From an uncultured Pelagibacteraceae bacterium (GTDB taxonomy: Bacteria > Pseudomonadota > Alphaproteobacteria > Pelagibacterales > Pelagibacteraceae), in the NCBI GenBank assembly GCA_902635685.1, contig CACPOY010000003.1, forward strand, positions 80,557 to 138,493: a stretch of 57,937 bases of DNA, given 5' to 3'. The notes under the pieces are model-generated. The model worked only from the letters and a program-made list of their open reading frames with translations. It was not told the origin of the DNA and searched no databases. Shown one piece after another: positions 26,435-35,853 of the stretch. Numbering within the stretch: the first letter of the stretch is position 1; each line of letters begins with the position of its first letter. Position numbers and translations under genes: made by a program.

Positions 26435-26921
26435 AAAAATTCTTATTACATCAATCACATACCTATTATTAATGGTTAATTTAAATGCCGCAGGTTCAGA
26501 TGGCGAGGGTGGATCTAGTGCAACTGTAAAAACAAATTATGATAAGGCTGTTTCACACATCAAAATAGCTAAGAAACACGAAAAAAAAGGTAAATTAGAA
26601 AAAGCAAAAGAGAGATACTTAAAAGCACAAAAGCTTTTAATAAAATCAAATGCTAAAAAACCTAACAAAGCTGATACTTTAAATTATTTAGGCTTTACGA
26701 CAAGAAAACTAGGTGATTTTGAAATGGGTGAAAAGTATTATCTTCAAGGCTTAGCTATTAATCCAAACCATAAAGGGATAAATGAATATCTTGGTGAGCT
26801 ATATGTTGCCACTAACAGGCATAATCTCGCTGTTGAAAGATTAGAAGTTTTAAAAGGTTGTAATTGTGAAGAGTATGAGCAGCTGAAAGCTGTAATTGCT
26901 GGTAAAAAATCTAAATATTAA
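26427..26921 (+). CDS. Exported TPR-repeat protein
   Basis: This 164-residue protein has a signal peptide (residues 1-20, MIKKILITSITYLLLMVNLN, probable cleavage after AA). About three tetratricopeptide repeats follow: AVSHIKIAKKHEKKGKLEKA, ADTLNYLGFTTRKLGDFEMG and GINEYLGELYVATNRHNLA. A short Cys pair (GCNCEE) lies near residue 148. It is probably a periplasmic protein-interaction module. It overlaps pxpA by eight bases, so it is likely co-translated with it, though a functional link is unclear. Its stop shares TTAA with the convergent dctM stop. Confidence 0.78.
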   Translation: MIKKILITSITYLLLMVNLNAAGSDGEGGSSATVKTNYDKAVSHIKIAKKHEKKGKLEKAKERYLKAQKLLIKSNAKKPNKADTLNYLGFTTRKLGDFEMGEKYYLQGLAINPNHKGINEYLGELYVATNRHNLAVERLEVLKGCNCEEYEQLKAVIAGKKSKY

Positions 26922-28228
26922 TTTATATTTTTAATCATTTGCTCAGGCATCCATAGAGCAATCTCAGGGAAGATCACGACTAAAATTACAGCCAAAACCA
27001 TTAATAGAAATAATGGGAATGCACTTTTGGCAATATATCCCATATCTTTATTTGCCATTCCTTGAAGTACAAATAAATTAAAACCTACTGGTGGAGTAAT
27101 TTGTGCCATTTCAACTACAATAACCAAAAAAATACCAAACCAAATCATGTCAAACCCAGCCTGACGGATCATGGGTTCTATTATAGCCATAGTTAATACC
27201 ACGGCTGAAATCCCATCTAAAAACATGCCTAGGATTATATAAAAAAGCATTAAAACAAAAATTAGAACATAAGGTGATAATTCCATATTTTGAATCCAAA
27301 GTGCTAAATTTCTGGGTAAACCTGTAAAACCCATTGCTAAAGATAAAAATGTTGAACCTGCTAAAATAAATGCAATCATACAGGATGTTTTCGTTGCACC
27401 CAACAAAGAAGATTTAAAAGTTTCAACAGTCAGACTTTTTTGAAAATAAGATAAAATTAATGCTCCTAAAACACCTAACGATGCAGCTTCCGTCGCAGTT
27501 GCTATACCAGTATATATAGAACCAATAACAGCTAATATCAAAATTATTACAGGCAAAAGTTGTTTAGATCTTTTAATCTTATCAATAAATGAATATTCCT
27601 CTAAAATTTTTGGCATGGTCTTCTTATTAATTAATGACCATATAATTACATAAGACATAAATATTAATGCAATCATTATTCCTGGAATAATTCCTGCAAT
27701 AAATAATTTAGCTATAGACTCTTGAACAGTAACACCATAAATAATTAAGATAATTGAGGGGGGAATTAGTAAACCAAGAGTTCCTGAACCTGCTAAACTA
27801 CCAAGTAAAATTTTTTCGGGATATTTTCTTTTTCTTAATTCTGGGATTGACATTTTTCCGACAGTCGCGACAGTTGCTGCAGAAGAACCTGATATTGCAG
27901 CAAATAAAGCACATCCAACTATATTCACATGAATCAAGCCTCCTGGTAATTTTTGCATCCATGGTGAAAGTCCTTTAAATAAATTTTCAGATAGTTTTGT
28001 CCTAAATAAAATTTCACCCATCCATACAAATAAAGGTAAGGCTGTAAGTGTCCAAGAGGATGAGGTTCCCCAAATTGTTGTAGCCATAGCATCACCTACA
28101 GGTCTTGAAGTAAATAACATCATTCCAATTGCTGAAACACCTATCATACTTAGAGCTACCCAAATGCCAGAACCTAAAAAAAATAATAAAACACTAATAA
28201 AGAATATTGTTAAGAGTATTTCGGTCAT
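26918..28228 (-). CDS. dctM: TRAP transporter large membrane subunit DctM
   Basis: This 436-residue protein has about twelve helices and is the ion-coupled translocation subunit of a TRAP transporter. Family marks are the SAIGMMLF-like first helices, GSSAATVATVGKMSIPEL (residues 113-130), SLAGSGTLGLLIPPSIILIIYG and MFLDGISAVVLT with the sodium-site residues. The C-terminal segment MAQITPPVGFNLFVLQGMA is highly typical. It overlaps dctQ by four bases. Cargo is an organic anion; the exact acid is not identifiable. Confidence 0.92.
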   Translation of the reverse strand: MTEILLTIFFISVLLFFLGSGIWVALSMIGVSAIGMMLFTSRPVGDAMATTIWGTSSSWTLTALPLFVWMGEILFRTKLSENLFKGLSPWMQKLPGGLIHVNIVGCALFAAISGSSAATVATVGKMSIPELRKRKYPEKILLGSLAGSGTLGLLIPPSIILIIYGVTVQESIAKLFIAGIIPGIMIALIFMSYVIIWSLINKKTMPKILEEYSFIDKIKRSKQLLPVIILILAVIGSIYTGIATATEAASLGVLGALILSYFQKSLTVETFKSSLLGATKTSCMIAFILAGSTFLSLAMGFTGLPRNLALWIQNMELSPYVLIFVLMLFYIILGMFLDGISAVVLTMAIIEPMIRQAGFDMIWFGIFLVIVVEMAQITPPVGFNLFVLQGMANKDMGYIAKSAFPLFLLMVLAVILVVIFPEIALWMPEQMIKNIN

Positions 28229-28710
28229 TTTGTTTTTTTGTTAATTAAAACGAAATGATGTAAAACACTTATGAAAAATATTATTGACCCAATTGCAACG
28301 CTCAATTGAGGTATCCATATAAGTATTTCATCTGCACCTTCACTTCTCTCTTGAAATTTGTATGAAATAATTAGCATTTTAACAAAATAAAATGCTAAAT
28401 AGCCAGAGAAAAAACTAGCTACACCTAAACACCAAATTTCAACAATTTTTTTTTTTAGTCCTGATAATTTTTCTAAGAAAAGAGTAATTCGAATATGGCC
28501 ATCCTCAACGAATGTATAAGCTAAAGCAAAAAAAGATGCTGAGGCCATACAATAGCCGGAGTACTCTGCTAGGCCTCTTATATAAAAGCCAAATATTCTA
28601 GAACATATACCAATAAATATAAAAACTGCTACTAAGATTAAAAAGATTGCAGCAACATAACCAGAAAATTTATAAAGTTTATTTAAATTCTTATTTAATG
28701 ATTTTAACAT
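28225..28710 (-). CDS. dctQ: TRAP transporter small membrane subunit DctQ
   Basis: This 161-residue protein with four helices matches the DctQ family: YSGYCMASASFFALAYTFVEDGHIRI (about residues 50-75, split by the family ED-G-HIR motif) and a C-terminal VAIGSIIFFISVLHHFVLI helix. It stabilises DctM and contacts the binding protein. The ATG stands six bases after a stem-loop, so no free ribosome site remains upstream. Confidence 0.88.
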   Translation of the reverse strand: MLKSLNKNLNKLYKFSGYVAAIFLILVAVFIFIGICSRIFGFYIRGLAEYSGYCMASASFFALAYTFVEDGHIRITLFLEKLSGLKKKIVEIWCLGVASFFSGYLAFYFVKMLIISYKFQERSEGADEILIWIPQLSVAIGSIIFFISVLHHFVLINKKTK

Positions 28711-28716
28711 AAAAGT

Positions 28717-28749
28717 TTAAGGCCACTAAAGCAATATAAGTGGCCTTAA
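28717..28749 (-). promoter_or_regulatory. Stem-loop between dctP and dctQ
   Basis: A perfect 11-base-pair stem, TTAAGGCCACT with AGTGGCCTTAA, has an 11-base loop and fills the gap between dctP and dctQ. On the minus strand it is followed by ACTTTT and then the dctQ ATG. It can act as a partial terminator or 3'-end protector that lets the binding protein be made in excess, and it hides the dctQ ribosome-binding region. Confidence 0.75.
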
Positions 28750-28763
28750 TTTTTAAATTGAAA

Positions 28764-29735
28764 TTATTTATAGCTTGCTAAAACAGCAGCTCCTCTTGAT
28801 CCAGCTTTTTGAGACCACTCATTAGCCATAGTCTCACCTACTTTTTCAAAATGAGCTTTCAGAGGTGCATTAACTTTTCCAACTATCATACCTGCATCAG
28901 CTAGGGCTTTTTTATCACCAACATTTCCTTGTTTAGATAACTGCCAACCTTTTCTTTCAGCTAAAGCTGCTTGTTTCATAACCAAATCTTTAGTGGCTTG
29001 ATCTAATTTATTCCATGCATCTTTATTTACGATAACCATATTTTTTGGAAACCAGGCTGCAATATCATAAAAATATTTTACACCATTCTCCCAGATCTTA
29101 GAATTTTTTCCAGTGGTTGGTGATGTGATCATGCTTTCAACTGCTCCTGTTGAAAATGCCTGGCTAATTTCAGCAGCCTCAATTTTTGTTGGAGCCATTC
29201 CAGTTAATTCAGCTATTCTAATAGTTGCAGAATTATAGGCTCTAAACTTTAGACCTTTTAGATCTGCTATCGAATTGATCTCTTTTTTACTGTACAAACC
29301 TTGTGCTGGCCATGGTACAGCATAAAGGAATACTAAGCCTTTTTTGTCTAATCCTTTAATTATTTCTGCTTTCGAAGCTTTATATAATTTCATAGCATCA
29401 GAGTATGAGGTTGCTAAGAAAGGTTGAGAGTCTACTTCTAAAAGAGGATCCTCTTTCCCTAAAGCTGACATAAATCTTTCACCAATCTGTGCCTGACCAG
29501 TTCTCACAGCTCTAAAGATTTCTCCACCTTTGAATAAAGAGCCTCCAGGGTGAGTTACAATTGTTAGTTTGCCTCCACTTTTTTCAGTAACATTTTTTGC
29601 AAATTCAGTTGCATTAGCAGAATGAAAATTTCCAGCTCCATATGCAAGAGCCATGTCCCATTTTTCTGAGAATGCATGATTTATTGACAAAATAGATGAA
29701 ACTAAAATAATAGATAAGTATTTTAAAAATTTCAT
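28764..29735 (-). CDS. dctP: TRAP transporter substrate-binding protein DctP
   Basis: This 323-residue periplasmic binding protein has a signal peptide (residues 1-23, cleavage at AFS-E). The DctP family core is present: GLKFRAYNSATIRIAELTG, with the conserved Arg that grips the substrate carboxylate (about residue 154), and AEISQAFSTGAVESM. A strong GGAGG ribosome site precedes the ATG, fitting high expression. It is the first gene of dctP-dctQ-dctM. The ligand is not evident from sequence; the family carries dicarboxylates, 2-oxoacids, taurine and others. Confidence 0.92.
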   Translation of the reverse strand: MKFLKYLSIILVSSILSINHAFSEKWDMALAYGAGNFHSANATEFAKNVTEKSGGKLTIVTHPGGSLFKGGEIFRAVRTGQAQIGERFMSALGKEDPLLEVDSQPFLATSYSDAMKLYKASKAEIIKGLDKKGLVFLYAVPWPAQGLYSKKEINSIADLKGLKFRAYNSATIRIAELTGMAPTKIEAAEISQAFSTGAVESMITSPTTGKNSKIWENGVKYFYDIAAWFPKNMVIVNKDAWNKLDQATKDLVMKQAALAERKGWQLSKQGNVGDKKALADAGMIVGKVNAPLKAHFEKVGETMANEWSQKAGSRGAAVLASYK

Positions 29736-29807
29736 TTAACCTCCATTTTTTTTAAGAGCATTTCATTATGTATTAAAATAATTATCAATAAAAAAATTAT
29801 ACTACTT

Positions 29808-29839
29808 TTGATTGAATAATTAACAATATTTTATACAAT
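29808..29839 (+). promoter_or_regulatory. Candidate terC promoter
   Basis: TTGATT (29808-29813) and TATACA (29832-29837) are 18 bases apart. Transcription would start about five bases before the TTG start codon at 29849. The element lies in the 113-base divergent spacer between dctP and the TerC gene. Confidence 0.4.
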
Positions 29840-29848
29840 GTTATTACT

Positions 29849-30460
29849 TTGTTAGAAGAAGCACTCATATTAGTTCAGATTATTTTTATTGATATAATCT
29901 TGGCAGCGGATAATGCGATCATTATTGGTTTGATTGCTGCAAATTTTGCTCCAAAACACAGAAGGCAAATAATTTTGTGGGGAGTTGCAGGAGCTTTAAT
30001 TTTTAAAATTGTTTTTGCTTTGTTTGCTACCTACTTATTTGAATTTTATTTTATAAAGATTTTAGGAGGTTTATTACTTATTTGGATCGTAAATGATCTT
30101 AGAAAAGACCTATTTGAAATTAAAAAGATAAAATCTCCAACAAAAAAATCCAAAGAACCTTCCTATATTCAAAGTGTTTATAAAGTTTTGTTTGCAGATA
30201 TTACAATTAGTTTTGATAATGTTATTGGTGTTGTAGGAGCTGCAAAAGGTAATTTTGGCTTTATGATTTTTGGATTAGTATTATCAGTAATTCTTACTGG
30301 AGCAATGGCTACTTATTTAGCAAACTATATTCAAAGGCATTTATGGATTGCATATATTGGTTTAGGATTTATTCTATTAGTTGCAATACAATTAGTTATA
30401 GGTGGACTTGTTGACTTAGAAATACTTTCGATAAATGATCAATTTAAAAAATACTTTTAA
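29849..30460 (+). CDS. TerC-family integral membrane protein
   Basis: This 203-residue protein has about seven helices. The two family motifs with acidic residues inside helices are present: IDIILAADNAIIIGLIA (residues 14-30) and ITISFDNVIGVVGAAKG (about 116-132). TerC proteins take part in metal-ion export or metallation of exoenzymes, often manganese. The start is TTG at 29849; a nearby ATG at 29839 is out of frame and hits a stop. Its stop shares a TTAA with the convergent panB stop. Confidence 0.85.
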   Translation: MLEEALILVQIIFIDIILAADNAIIIGLIAANFAPKHRRQIILWGVAGALIFKIVFALFATYLFEFYFIKILGGLLLIWIVNDLRKDLFEIKKIKSPTKKSKEPSYIQSVYKVLFADITISFDNVIGVVGAAKGNFGFMIFGLVLSVILTGAMATYLANYIQRHLWIAYIGLGFILLVAIQLVIGGLVDLEILSINDQFKKYF

Positions 30461-31230
30461 TAAGAATATTTTTTTGTTGGATATTTCTTTGATCTCACCT
30501 CTGAAGCAAATTTTCTTATTCCTGCTTTAATATATTTTTTTACATTTACAAATCTTTTAACAAATTTAATTTTTGTTTGATTTAAACCAATTAAATCATC
30601 AGTAACTAACACTTGACCATCACAATAAACAGACGAACCAATACCAATTGTTGGAATTTTCAAACTTTTTGTTATTTGTTTTGCTATTGATGACTTTATA
30701 CACTCTAAAACTATTGCGAACACACCAGTTTTTTGAAGTAAGACAGCATCATTCATAAGTTGATTAATCTCTTTAGGTGTTTTTCCTTTAGATTTAAATT
30801 TACCTTTTGCAGATTGAGGTAACAATCCAAGATGGCCCATTACTGGTATCTTATTTTTAATTAAAAACTTAACCTGATTGATAATTTTTTTCCCTCCCTC
30901 TAGTTTAACAGCATCACACTTTGTCGTTTTAATAATTTTTTTAGCATTCTTTAAGGCTAAATTTTTATTTGTATAAGTATTAAATGGCATATCAACTACC
31001 ATTAAGCTTTTTTTAATCCCAGTCCTTACACTTTTAGAATGATTTATCATTTCTGTCAGTGTAACTTTTCTAGTGGTTGGATAATTGTATAGTACTGACC
31101 CAAGCGAGTCTCCAACCAAAACAATATCAACATAATTATCTAATTCCTCAGCCATATTTTTTGAATAAGCTGTCAGGCAAACAATTTTAGATTTATTTTT
31201 TTTATCAATTATTTTTTTAATCTTGTTCAT
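30457..31230 (-). CDS. panB: 3-methyl-2-oxobutanoate hydroxymethyltransferase
   Basis: PanB transfers a hydroxymethyl group from 5,10-methylene-THF to alpha-ketoisovalerate, giving ketopantoate for pantothenate and CoA. At 257 residues it is near the usual 265. Conserved parts are [32 protein letters not shown] with the metal-site Asp, [21 protein letters not shown] and [20 protein letters not shown]. It overlaps the guaA stop region by four bases, so it is the last gene of guaB-TPR-guaA-panB. The panC and panE genes are not in the window. Confidence 0.94.
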   Translation of the reverse strand: MNKIKKIIDKKNKSKIVCLTAYSKNMAEELDNYVDIVLVGDSLGSVLYNYPTTRKVTLTEMINHSKSVRTGIKKSLMVVDMPFNTYTNKNLALKNAKKIIKTTKCDAVKLEGGKKIINQVKFLIKNKIPVMGHLGLLPQSAKGKFKSKGKTPKEINQLMNDAVLLQKTGVFAIVLECIKSSIAKQITKSLKIPTIGIGSSVYCDGQVLVTDDLIGLNQTKIKFVKRFVNVKKYIKAGIRKFASEVRSKKYPTKKYSY

Positions 31231-32789
31231 TCAAGTTCAATAGTGCTCGGTGGTTTTGATGTAACATCATAAACTACTCTATTTATACCTTTTATGCTAT
31301 TTACAATTTTATTGGAAATTTTTTGAATAAATTTTTTTTTAAAATCAAAAAAATCAGCTGTCATTCCGTCCTCTGACGTAATAGCTCTTAATAAACATAA
31401 ATATTCGTAAGTTCTATTATCACCCATTACTCCTACTGTTTTTACTGGGAGTAAAGCTGCATAAGCTTGCCAAATTTTATTGTATAAATTGTGATCTTTC
31501 AGAGCTTGTATAAAATAGTTATCAGCTTCTTTTAATATCCTAATTTTCTCTTTAGTAATAATTCCTGGCATTCTGATTGCTAAGCCTGGGCCTGGAAAAG
31601 GATGTCTTGAGATAATTTCGTTACTAAGGTTTAATTCTAATCCTAATTTTCTTACTTCGTCTTTAAATAAGAATTTAAGAGGTTCTATAAGTTTTAATTT
31701 CATTTTTTTTGGCAAACCACCTACATTATGATGAGATTTAATTTTAGATGTCTGGCTGCCAGTTACTGATTTGCTCTCGATGAGATCTGGGTAAAGCGTT
31801 CCTTGAGCCAAAAACTTTACTTTTTTTATTTTTTTTGCGTATCTCTCAAAAATCTTAATAAATAAATTTCCAATTATTTTTCGCTTTTTCTCTGGGTCTG
31901 AAACGTTATGGAGTTTTCTTAAAAATTCTTTTTCTGCATTAACGTAGATAAGGTTTATTTTAAGTTTTTTTTTAAAAGTTTTTACTACTTGTATTTCCTC
32001 ATTTTTTCTCAAAAGCCCAGTATTAACAAATAAGCAAAATAATTTCTTACCAATTGCTTTATTTAGTAATTGAGCAACAACACTACTATCAACACCACCA
32101 GATAAAGCACATATAACTTTATTTTTTCCTGCTATTTTTTTTACTTCTTTTATTAATTTAATCTTTTGATCTTTAGGAGACCAATTTTTTTTAATCTTGC
32201 AGATCAGAAATACAAAATTTTTTATTAACTTTTTTCCATTTTCCGTATGTGTAACTTCTGGATGAAATTGTACACCATAAAAATTTTTTTTTTTGTTTTC
32301 AATAATTGCAAATTTAGAATTATTGCTTGAAGCTATAACTTTGAAATTTTTAGGTAATTTTGAAACCTGATCAGCATGACTCATCCACACTCTGTTTTTA
32401 TTTTGTTTATCAAAAAAATTTCGAGTTAGAACACTTTTATTTTTTTTTTTAATATCAACTAAACCAAACTCTCTGTGTTTGGATTGTTTTACCCTTCCTC
32501 CACTCAGCTTTGAAAGTATTTGATGGCCAAAACATATGCCCAAAATTGGTATTTGATTTTCAATAATTTTTTGGTCGAAAGTGTATCTGTTGATTTGATA
32601 AACATTTAAAGGACCGCCTGACAAAATTATTCCTTTAATTGATTCGTTAATATCTTTGTTTTTAATTTTTTTATGACTTATTATTTCTGAAAAAACTCCC
32701 AACTCTCTAATTCTTCTAGCTATTAATTGAGTAAATTGTGAACCAAAATCTATTATCAAAATCTTGTTCAAATTTTTATCAAGACTCAT
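31227..32789 (-). CDS. guaA: GMP synthase (glutamine-hydrolysing)
   Basis: This 520-residue enzyme converts XMP to GMP with glutamine and ATP. The class I amidotransferase triad is visible: Cys in GICFGHQIL, and His/Glu in [14 protein letters not shown]. The ATP-pyrophosphatase loop is [15 protein letters not shown], followed by the C-terminal dimerisation domain ending in [10 protein letters not shown]. Its start overlaps the preceding TPR gene by 11 bases, so guaB, the TPR gene and guaA are tightly linked. Confidence 0.96.
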   Translation of the reverse strand: MSLDKNLNKILIIDFGSQFTQLIARRIRELGVFSEIISHKKIKNKDINESIKGIILSGGPLNVYQINRYTFDQKIIENQIPILGICFGHQILSKLSGGRVKQSKHREFGLVDIKKKNKSVLTRNFFDKQNKNRVWMSHADQVSKLPKNFKVIASSNNSKFAIIENKKKNFYGVQFHPEVTHTENGKKLIKNFVFLICKIKKNWSPKDQKIKLIKEVKKIAGKNKVICALSGGVDSSVVAQLLNKAIGKKLFCLFVNTGLLRKNEEIQVVKTFKKKLKINLIYVNAEKEFLRKLHNVSDPEKKRKIIGNLFIKIFERYAKKIKKVKFLAQGTLYPDLIESKSVTGSQTSKIKSHHNVGGLPKKMKLKLIEPLKFLFKDEVRKLGLELNLSNEIISRHPFPGPGLAIRMPGIITKEKIRILKEADNYFIQALKDHNLYNKIWQAYAALLPVKTVGVMGDNRTYEYLCLLRAITSEDGMTADFFDFKKKFIQKISNKIVNSIKGINRVVYDVTSKPPSTIELE

Positions 32790-33219
32790 TATTTTTAGGT
32801 TCTATATTTGCAAGTGTCTCTTGAATATCTTTATTTTCACCACATAATTTTTTACAAACTTTAGAGAAAGTTTTAGATAAATCTTTTACCTTTGAGTAAT
32901 TAGATCTTTTCAAAGCAATTTTAATAGACATTAAAAGAGCTTCCTCATTGCCAGGTTCTATAAGTAAAGTCGCGTCCAAATTTTTTTCTTCTTTATCTTG
33001 ATCTTCTTGTTGGTTATAAATTTTTGCCAAATAAAGATAAGAATTAGAGTCTTTTGGATTAAATACAATTCCCCTTTCAAACATAAATCGAGCATCCTCA
33101 TATTTTTTATCTTTGTATAATTCTAATCCTTTATTAAAAAAATTTTCCTCTGCATAGGAAAGGCTAAAAATATTTAGTAAAAAATAAAACAGTAAAATTA
33201 ATTTAGAAATTTTTTTCAT
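32779..33219 (-). CDS. Exported TPR-repeat protein between guaB and guaA
   Basis: This 146-residue protein has a signal peptide (residues 1-23, ending SYA-E) and two to three tetratricopeptide repeats ([40 protein letters not shown]). A short Cys-containing stretch (CKKLCGEN, about residues 125-132) follows. It overlaps guaB by one base and guaA by 11, so it is fully embedded in the purine operon although it is predicted to work outside the cytoplasm. The likely reason is co-transcription, not shared function. Confidence 0.75.
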   Translation of the reverse strand: MKKISKLILLFYFLLNIFSLSYAEENFFNKGLELYKDKKYEDARFMFERGIVFNPKDSNSYLYLAKIYNQQEDQDKEEKNLDATLLIEPGNEEALLMSIKIALKRSNYSKVKDLSKTFSKVCKKLCGENKDIQETLANIEPKNNES

Positions 33220-34301
33220 TAGTACTTTCTATCACTTTTAATAATATCGACATTATGGACCATGCTTTCATAAAATCCAGCTTTTGTAATTTTTACAAAT
33301 TGTGGTTTGCTTCTTAAATATTTTATTTGTTTAGACCCAAGATAACCCATAGAGGATCTTAAACCACCAACTAATTTAAAAATAATTTTATCAACTTTAC
33401 CCTTATATTTTGCTAACCCCTCAACGCCCTCAGGTACATACTTAGATTGATCCTTTTGTTTTGATTGAAAATATCTATCAGCTGATCCTTTGTTCATTGC
33501 CCCAACAGAACCCATTCCCCTAAAGCTTTTATATAATTTTCCATTTTTTTTTATAAGTTTACCTGGAGTTTGATCTGTTCCTGCAAATAATGAACCTATC
33601 ATCACTGCATCTGCCCCTGCTGCAAAAGCTTTAGCAAGATCTCCAGAGTACTTTATTCCTCCATCAGAAATAATTTTTACATTCTTGTTTTTGGTACCTC
33701 TTCTTACATTTAAAATTGCGCTTAATTGAGGAACTCCTATACCCGCTACTAATCTTGTTGTACAAATTGAGCCTGGACCAATACCAACTTTAATTACATC
33801 AACTCCTGCTTTAAGAAGAAATTTTGCTGCCTCTGGTGTAGCTATATTCCCAGCACATAAAGCTGTTTTCTTATTTTTTTTCTTTTTTATGAAACTTATT
33901 ATTTCAAAAACTTTTTTAGTATGACCATGAGCTGTATCGACAACAATCATATCTAAATTTTCTTTTAAAAGTGCTTCAGCTCTTTTAGCTTCTCTAGGAC
34001 CTGCACCAACAGCGGCACCGACTAACAATCTCAATTTTTTAACTTTTTTAACTTCACTAACTTGTTTCTTTATGTCTAAATTTCTGTGAATTATTCCTAA
34101 ACCACCAGCTTTTGCTATTGCAATAGCCATTTTACTTTCTGTTATTGTATCCATTGCTGAAGATAAAAGTGGAATTTTTAGTTTTAAAAACTTACTTAGC
34201 TTGATACTGGTATCAACTTCGGATGGTAATACTTCTGAGTACTTAGGAACTAAAGTAACATCGTCAAAGGTAAGAGCTTCTTTTATAGGAACCATAATCA
34301 T
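33219..34301 (-). CDS. guaB: IMP dehydrogenase lacking CBS domains
   Basis: This enzyme oxidises IMP to XMP with NAD+, the committed step to GMP. At 360 residues it is about 125 shorter than normal. [19 protein letters not shown] runs directly into [11 protein letters not shown] at about residue 90 (near 34032), exactly where other IMPDHs carry the two-CBS regulatory domain. The catalytic barrel is complete: GPGSICTTR with Cys180, [20 protein letters not shown], the GSADRYFQ flap with the catalytic Arg, and PEGVEG. The flap excludes GMP reductase, which is also CBS-free. It begins the guaB-TPR-guaA-panB operon. Confidence 0.93.
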   Translation of the reverse strand: MIMVPIKEALTFDDVTLVPKYSEVLPSEVDTSIKLSKFLKLKIPLLSSAMDTITESKMAIAIAKAGGLGIIHRNLDIKKQVSEVKKVKKLRLLVGAAVGAGPREAKRAEALLKENLDMIVVDTAHGHTKKVFEIISFIKKKKNKKTALCAGNIATPEAAKFLLKAGVDVIKVGIGPGSICTTRLVAGIGVPQLSAILNVRRGTKNKNVKIISDGGIKYSGDLAKAFAAGADAVMIGSLFAGTDQTPGKLIKKNGKLYKSFRGMGSVGAMNKGSADRYFQSKQKDQSKYVPEGVEGLAKYKGKVDKIIFKLVGGLRSSMGYLGSKQIKYLRSKPQFVKITKAGFYESMVHNVDIIKSDRKY

Positions 34302-34332
34302 TTATATACGATTCCTTTTAAAATAAAAGTAT

Positions 34333-34944
34333 CTATCTAAGATTTTTACAAATTATAAAACTTTCCTTTGAATCTTTTCGACTCGACTTAGGTTTAAAAA
34401 TCTTCACTTCTTTGAAAATCTTTTTTCCAAGTGCGACAATTTCATTAAAAGAATTTCCCATAAATATTTTAGAAACAAAAATGCCCTTCCTAGACAGAAA
34501 ATCTTTAGCAAATATCATTGCTTCTTTGCACAATTCACCAGTTTGAATTGCATCTAAATTTTTTATTCCAGTTGTATTAACTGCCATATCAGACAAAACA
34601 ACATTAATTTCATTTTTAAAGTATTTTTTAATCTTAGATTGAGTCTTGAAATCAGTAAAATCGCCCTCTATTTGAATAGAGTTTTGTATATTCTCCATTT
34701 TTTTTAGATCAATTGAAATCAAAGTTCCATTTTTTACAACTTTAGAAACATACTGGGACCAGCTTCCAGGAGCTGCACCAATATCTAAAACTGACATTTC
34801 ATTTTGAAATATTTTAAACTTTTCATTAATTTCAATTAATTTATAGGCTGATCTTGCTCTGTATCCGTCAACTTTAGATTGACGTACATATATATCTCGT
34901 TTTTGTTTATTGATCCAATTTTTTGAAATTTTATTTTTCTTCAA
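34333..34944 (-). CDS. rlmE: 23S rRNA 2'-O-methyltransferase RlmE
   Basis: RlmE (FtsJ/RrmJ) methylates the ribose of U2552 in 23S rRNA late in ribosome assembly. At 203 residues it is close to E. coli RrmJ. The K-D-K-E catalytic set is visible: Lys in RSAYKLIEIN, Asp in LSDMAVNTTG, Lys in VSKIFMG and Glu in DSKESFIICK. The SAM motif is VLDIGAAPGSWSQ. It lies 31 bases upstream of guaB on the same strand; the two may share a transcript. Confidence 0.93.
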   Translation of the reverse strand: MKKNKISKNWINKQKRDIYVRQSKVDGYRARSAYKLIEINEKFKIFQNEMSVLDIGAAPGSWSQYVSKVVKNGTLISIDLKKMENIQNSIQIEGDFTDFKTQSKIKKYFKNEINVVLSDMAVNTTGIKNLDAIQTGELCKEAMIFAKDFLSRKGIFVSKIFMGNSFNEIVALGKKIFKEVKIFKPKSSRKDSKESFIICKNLR

Positions 34945-35853
34945 TTAATTATATCTTAGACTTTTTAAGATTTTTTTATTGTGTAAATTTTCTATTTCAA
35001 TTTTTATACTTTTGTCTTGCCTCATATCTTTACCATCTTTCCAAATTCCAGCAGCTAGATGAATTATGCCAATTTTATAATTAGGTAAATAAGGCTCTAC
35101 AAAGGTTTTTTGTTCATCATCATATTTTGGAAGTAGATTGCTTGTAATCCAGTTACAGCTCAATGGTAAAAATTCAGTGTCTAAATTATCAATGTAGACT
35201 GACATATTAATAGCTAAACCCTCTGATCCAAAAATATTTCCAGATTTTAATGTCTTGGTTAAATTATTTTGCCAGGATATCCATCCTTTAGAATTTTTTT
35301 CAAGAGAGAAAACACCAATATTGATATGAGGTGCAAAGGCTAATTTTCTTGAGTCTTTATAGTTAATTCCTGATTTAACAGCATGTTTAAAGTTTTGTGA
35401 TTTAATTACAGCTAATTTTCCAAGCAGCCAATTCACTCTTGAAGTAACTTTATACCCAGGACCTATCGTTTGAGTAATTCCTAACTTTCCATTCTCGCAC
35501 GCCTTAAAATATAATTCTATACATTTCCAGTCATTAACCCAAGCGTCACAATCTATCCAAAGGTATTTTTCATAATCAGGAAAATATTTTGGTAAAAATG
35601 CTCTTGATACCTGACTTTTTAGCCACTCTTTGCCATTGATTTTATGTTTAGGGACTTTTATGTCCCATTCAGCGCTTTTAATTTCATCCACTGTTTTATT
35701 TAATTTTTCTTTTTGTTCATTAGTTAAACCTGCATCTAAAATACAAATAGCAACATTATCACTACCCTTGAACCTTTTAATTGATGCTATTAATTCTTCT
35801 AATAAAGGAAAATAATTAGAATCAGCTAATGAAACAATTACATTTTTTTTCAT
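34945..35853 (-). CDS. GT8-like glycosyltransferase
   Basis: This 302-residue protein has the nucleotide-sugar transferase fold of GT-A, family 8-like. The start MKKNVIVSLADSNYFPLLEE forms strand one. YLWIDCDAWVND (about residues 95-106) supplies the DxD metal motif, and IIHLAAG (about 267-273) is the terminal His-containing motif. No membrane helix is apparent. It abuts rlmE (no gap) and overlaps pssA by one base, so it is in the same transcription run as phospholipid genes. The acceptor may be a lipid or lipopolysaccharide core, but sequence does not decide this. Confidence 0.75.
   Translation of the reverse strand: MKKNVIVSLADSNYFPLLEELIASIKRFKGSDNVAICILDAGLTNEQKEKLNKTVDEIKSAEWDIKVPKHKINGKEWLKSQVSRAFLPKYFPDYEKYLWIDCDAWVNDWKCIELYFKACENGKLGITQTIGPGYKVTSRVNWLLGKLAVIKSQNFKHAVKSGINYKDSRKLAFAPHINIGVFSLEKNSKGWISWQNNLTKTLKSGNIFGSEGLAINMSVYIDNLDTEFLPLSCNWITSNLLPKYDDEQKTFVEPYLPNYKIGIIHLAAGIWKDGKDMRQDKSIKIEIENLHNKKILKSLRYN

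Noticed and set aside
33219..34301. GMP reductase as the identity of the CBS-free IMPDH-like gene
   Set aside because: The flap GSADRYFQ and PEGVEG are IMPDH-specific, and the gene sits with guaA; GMP reductase has a different flap.
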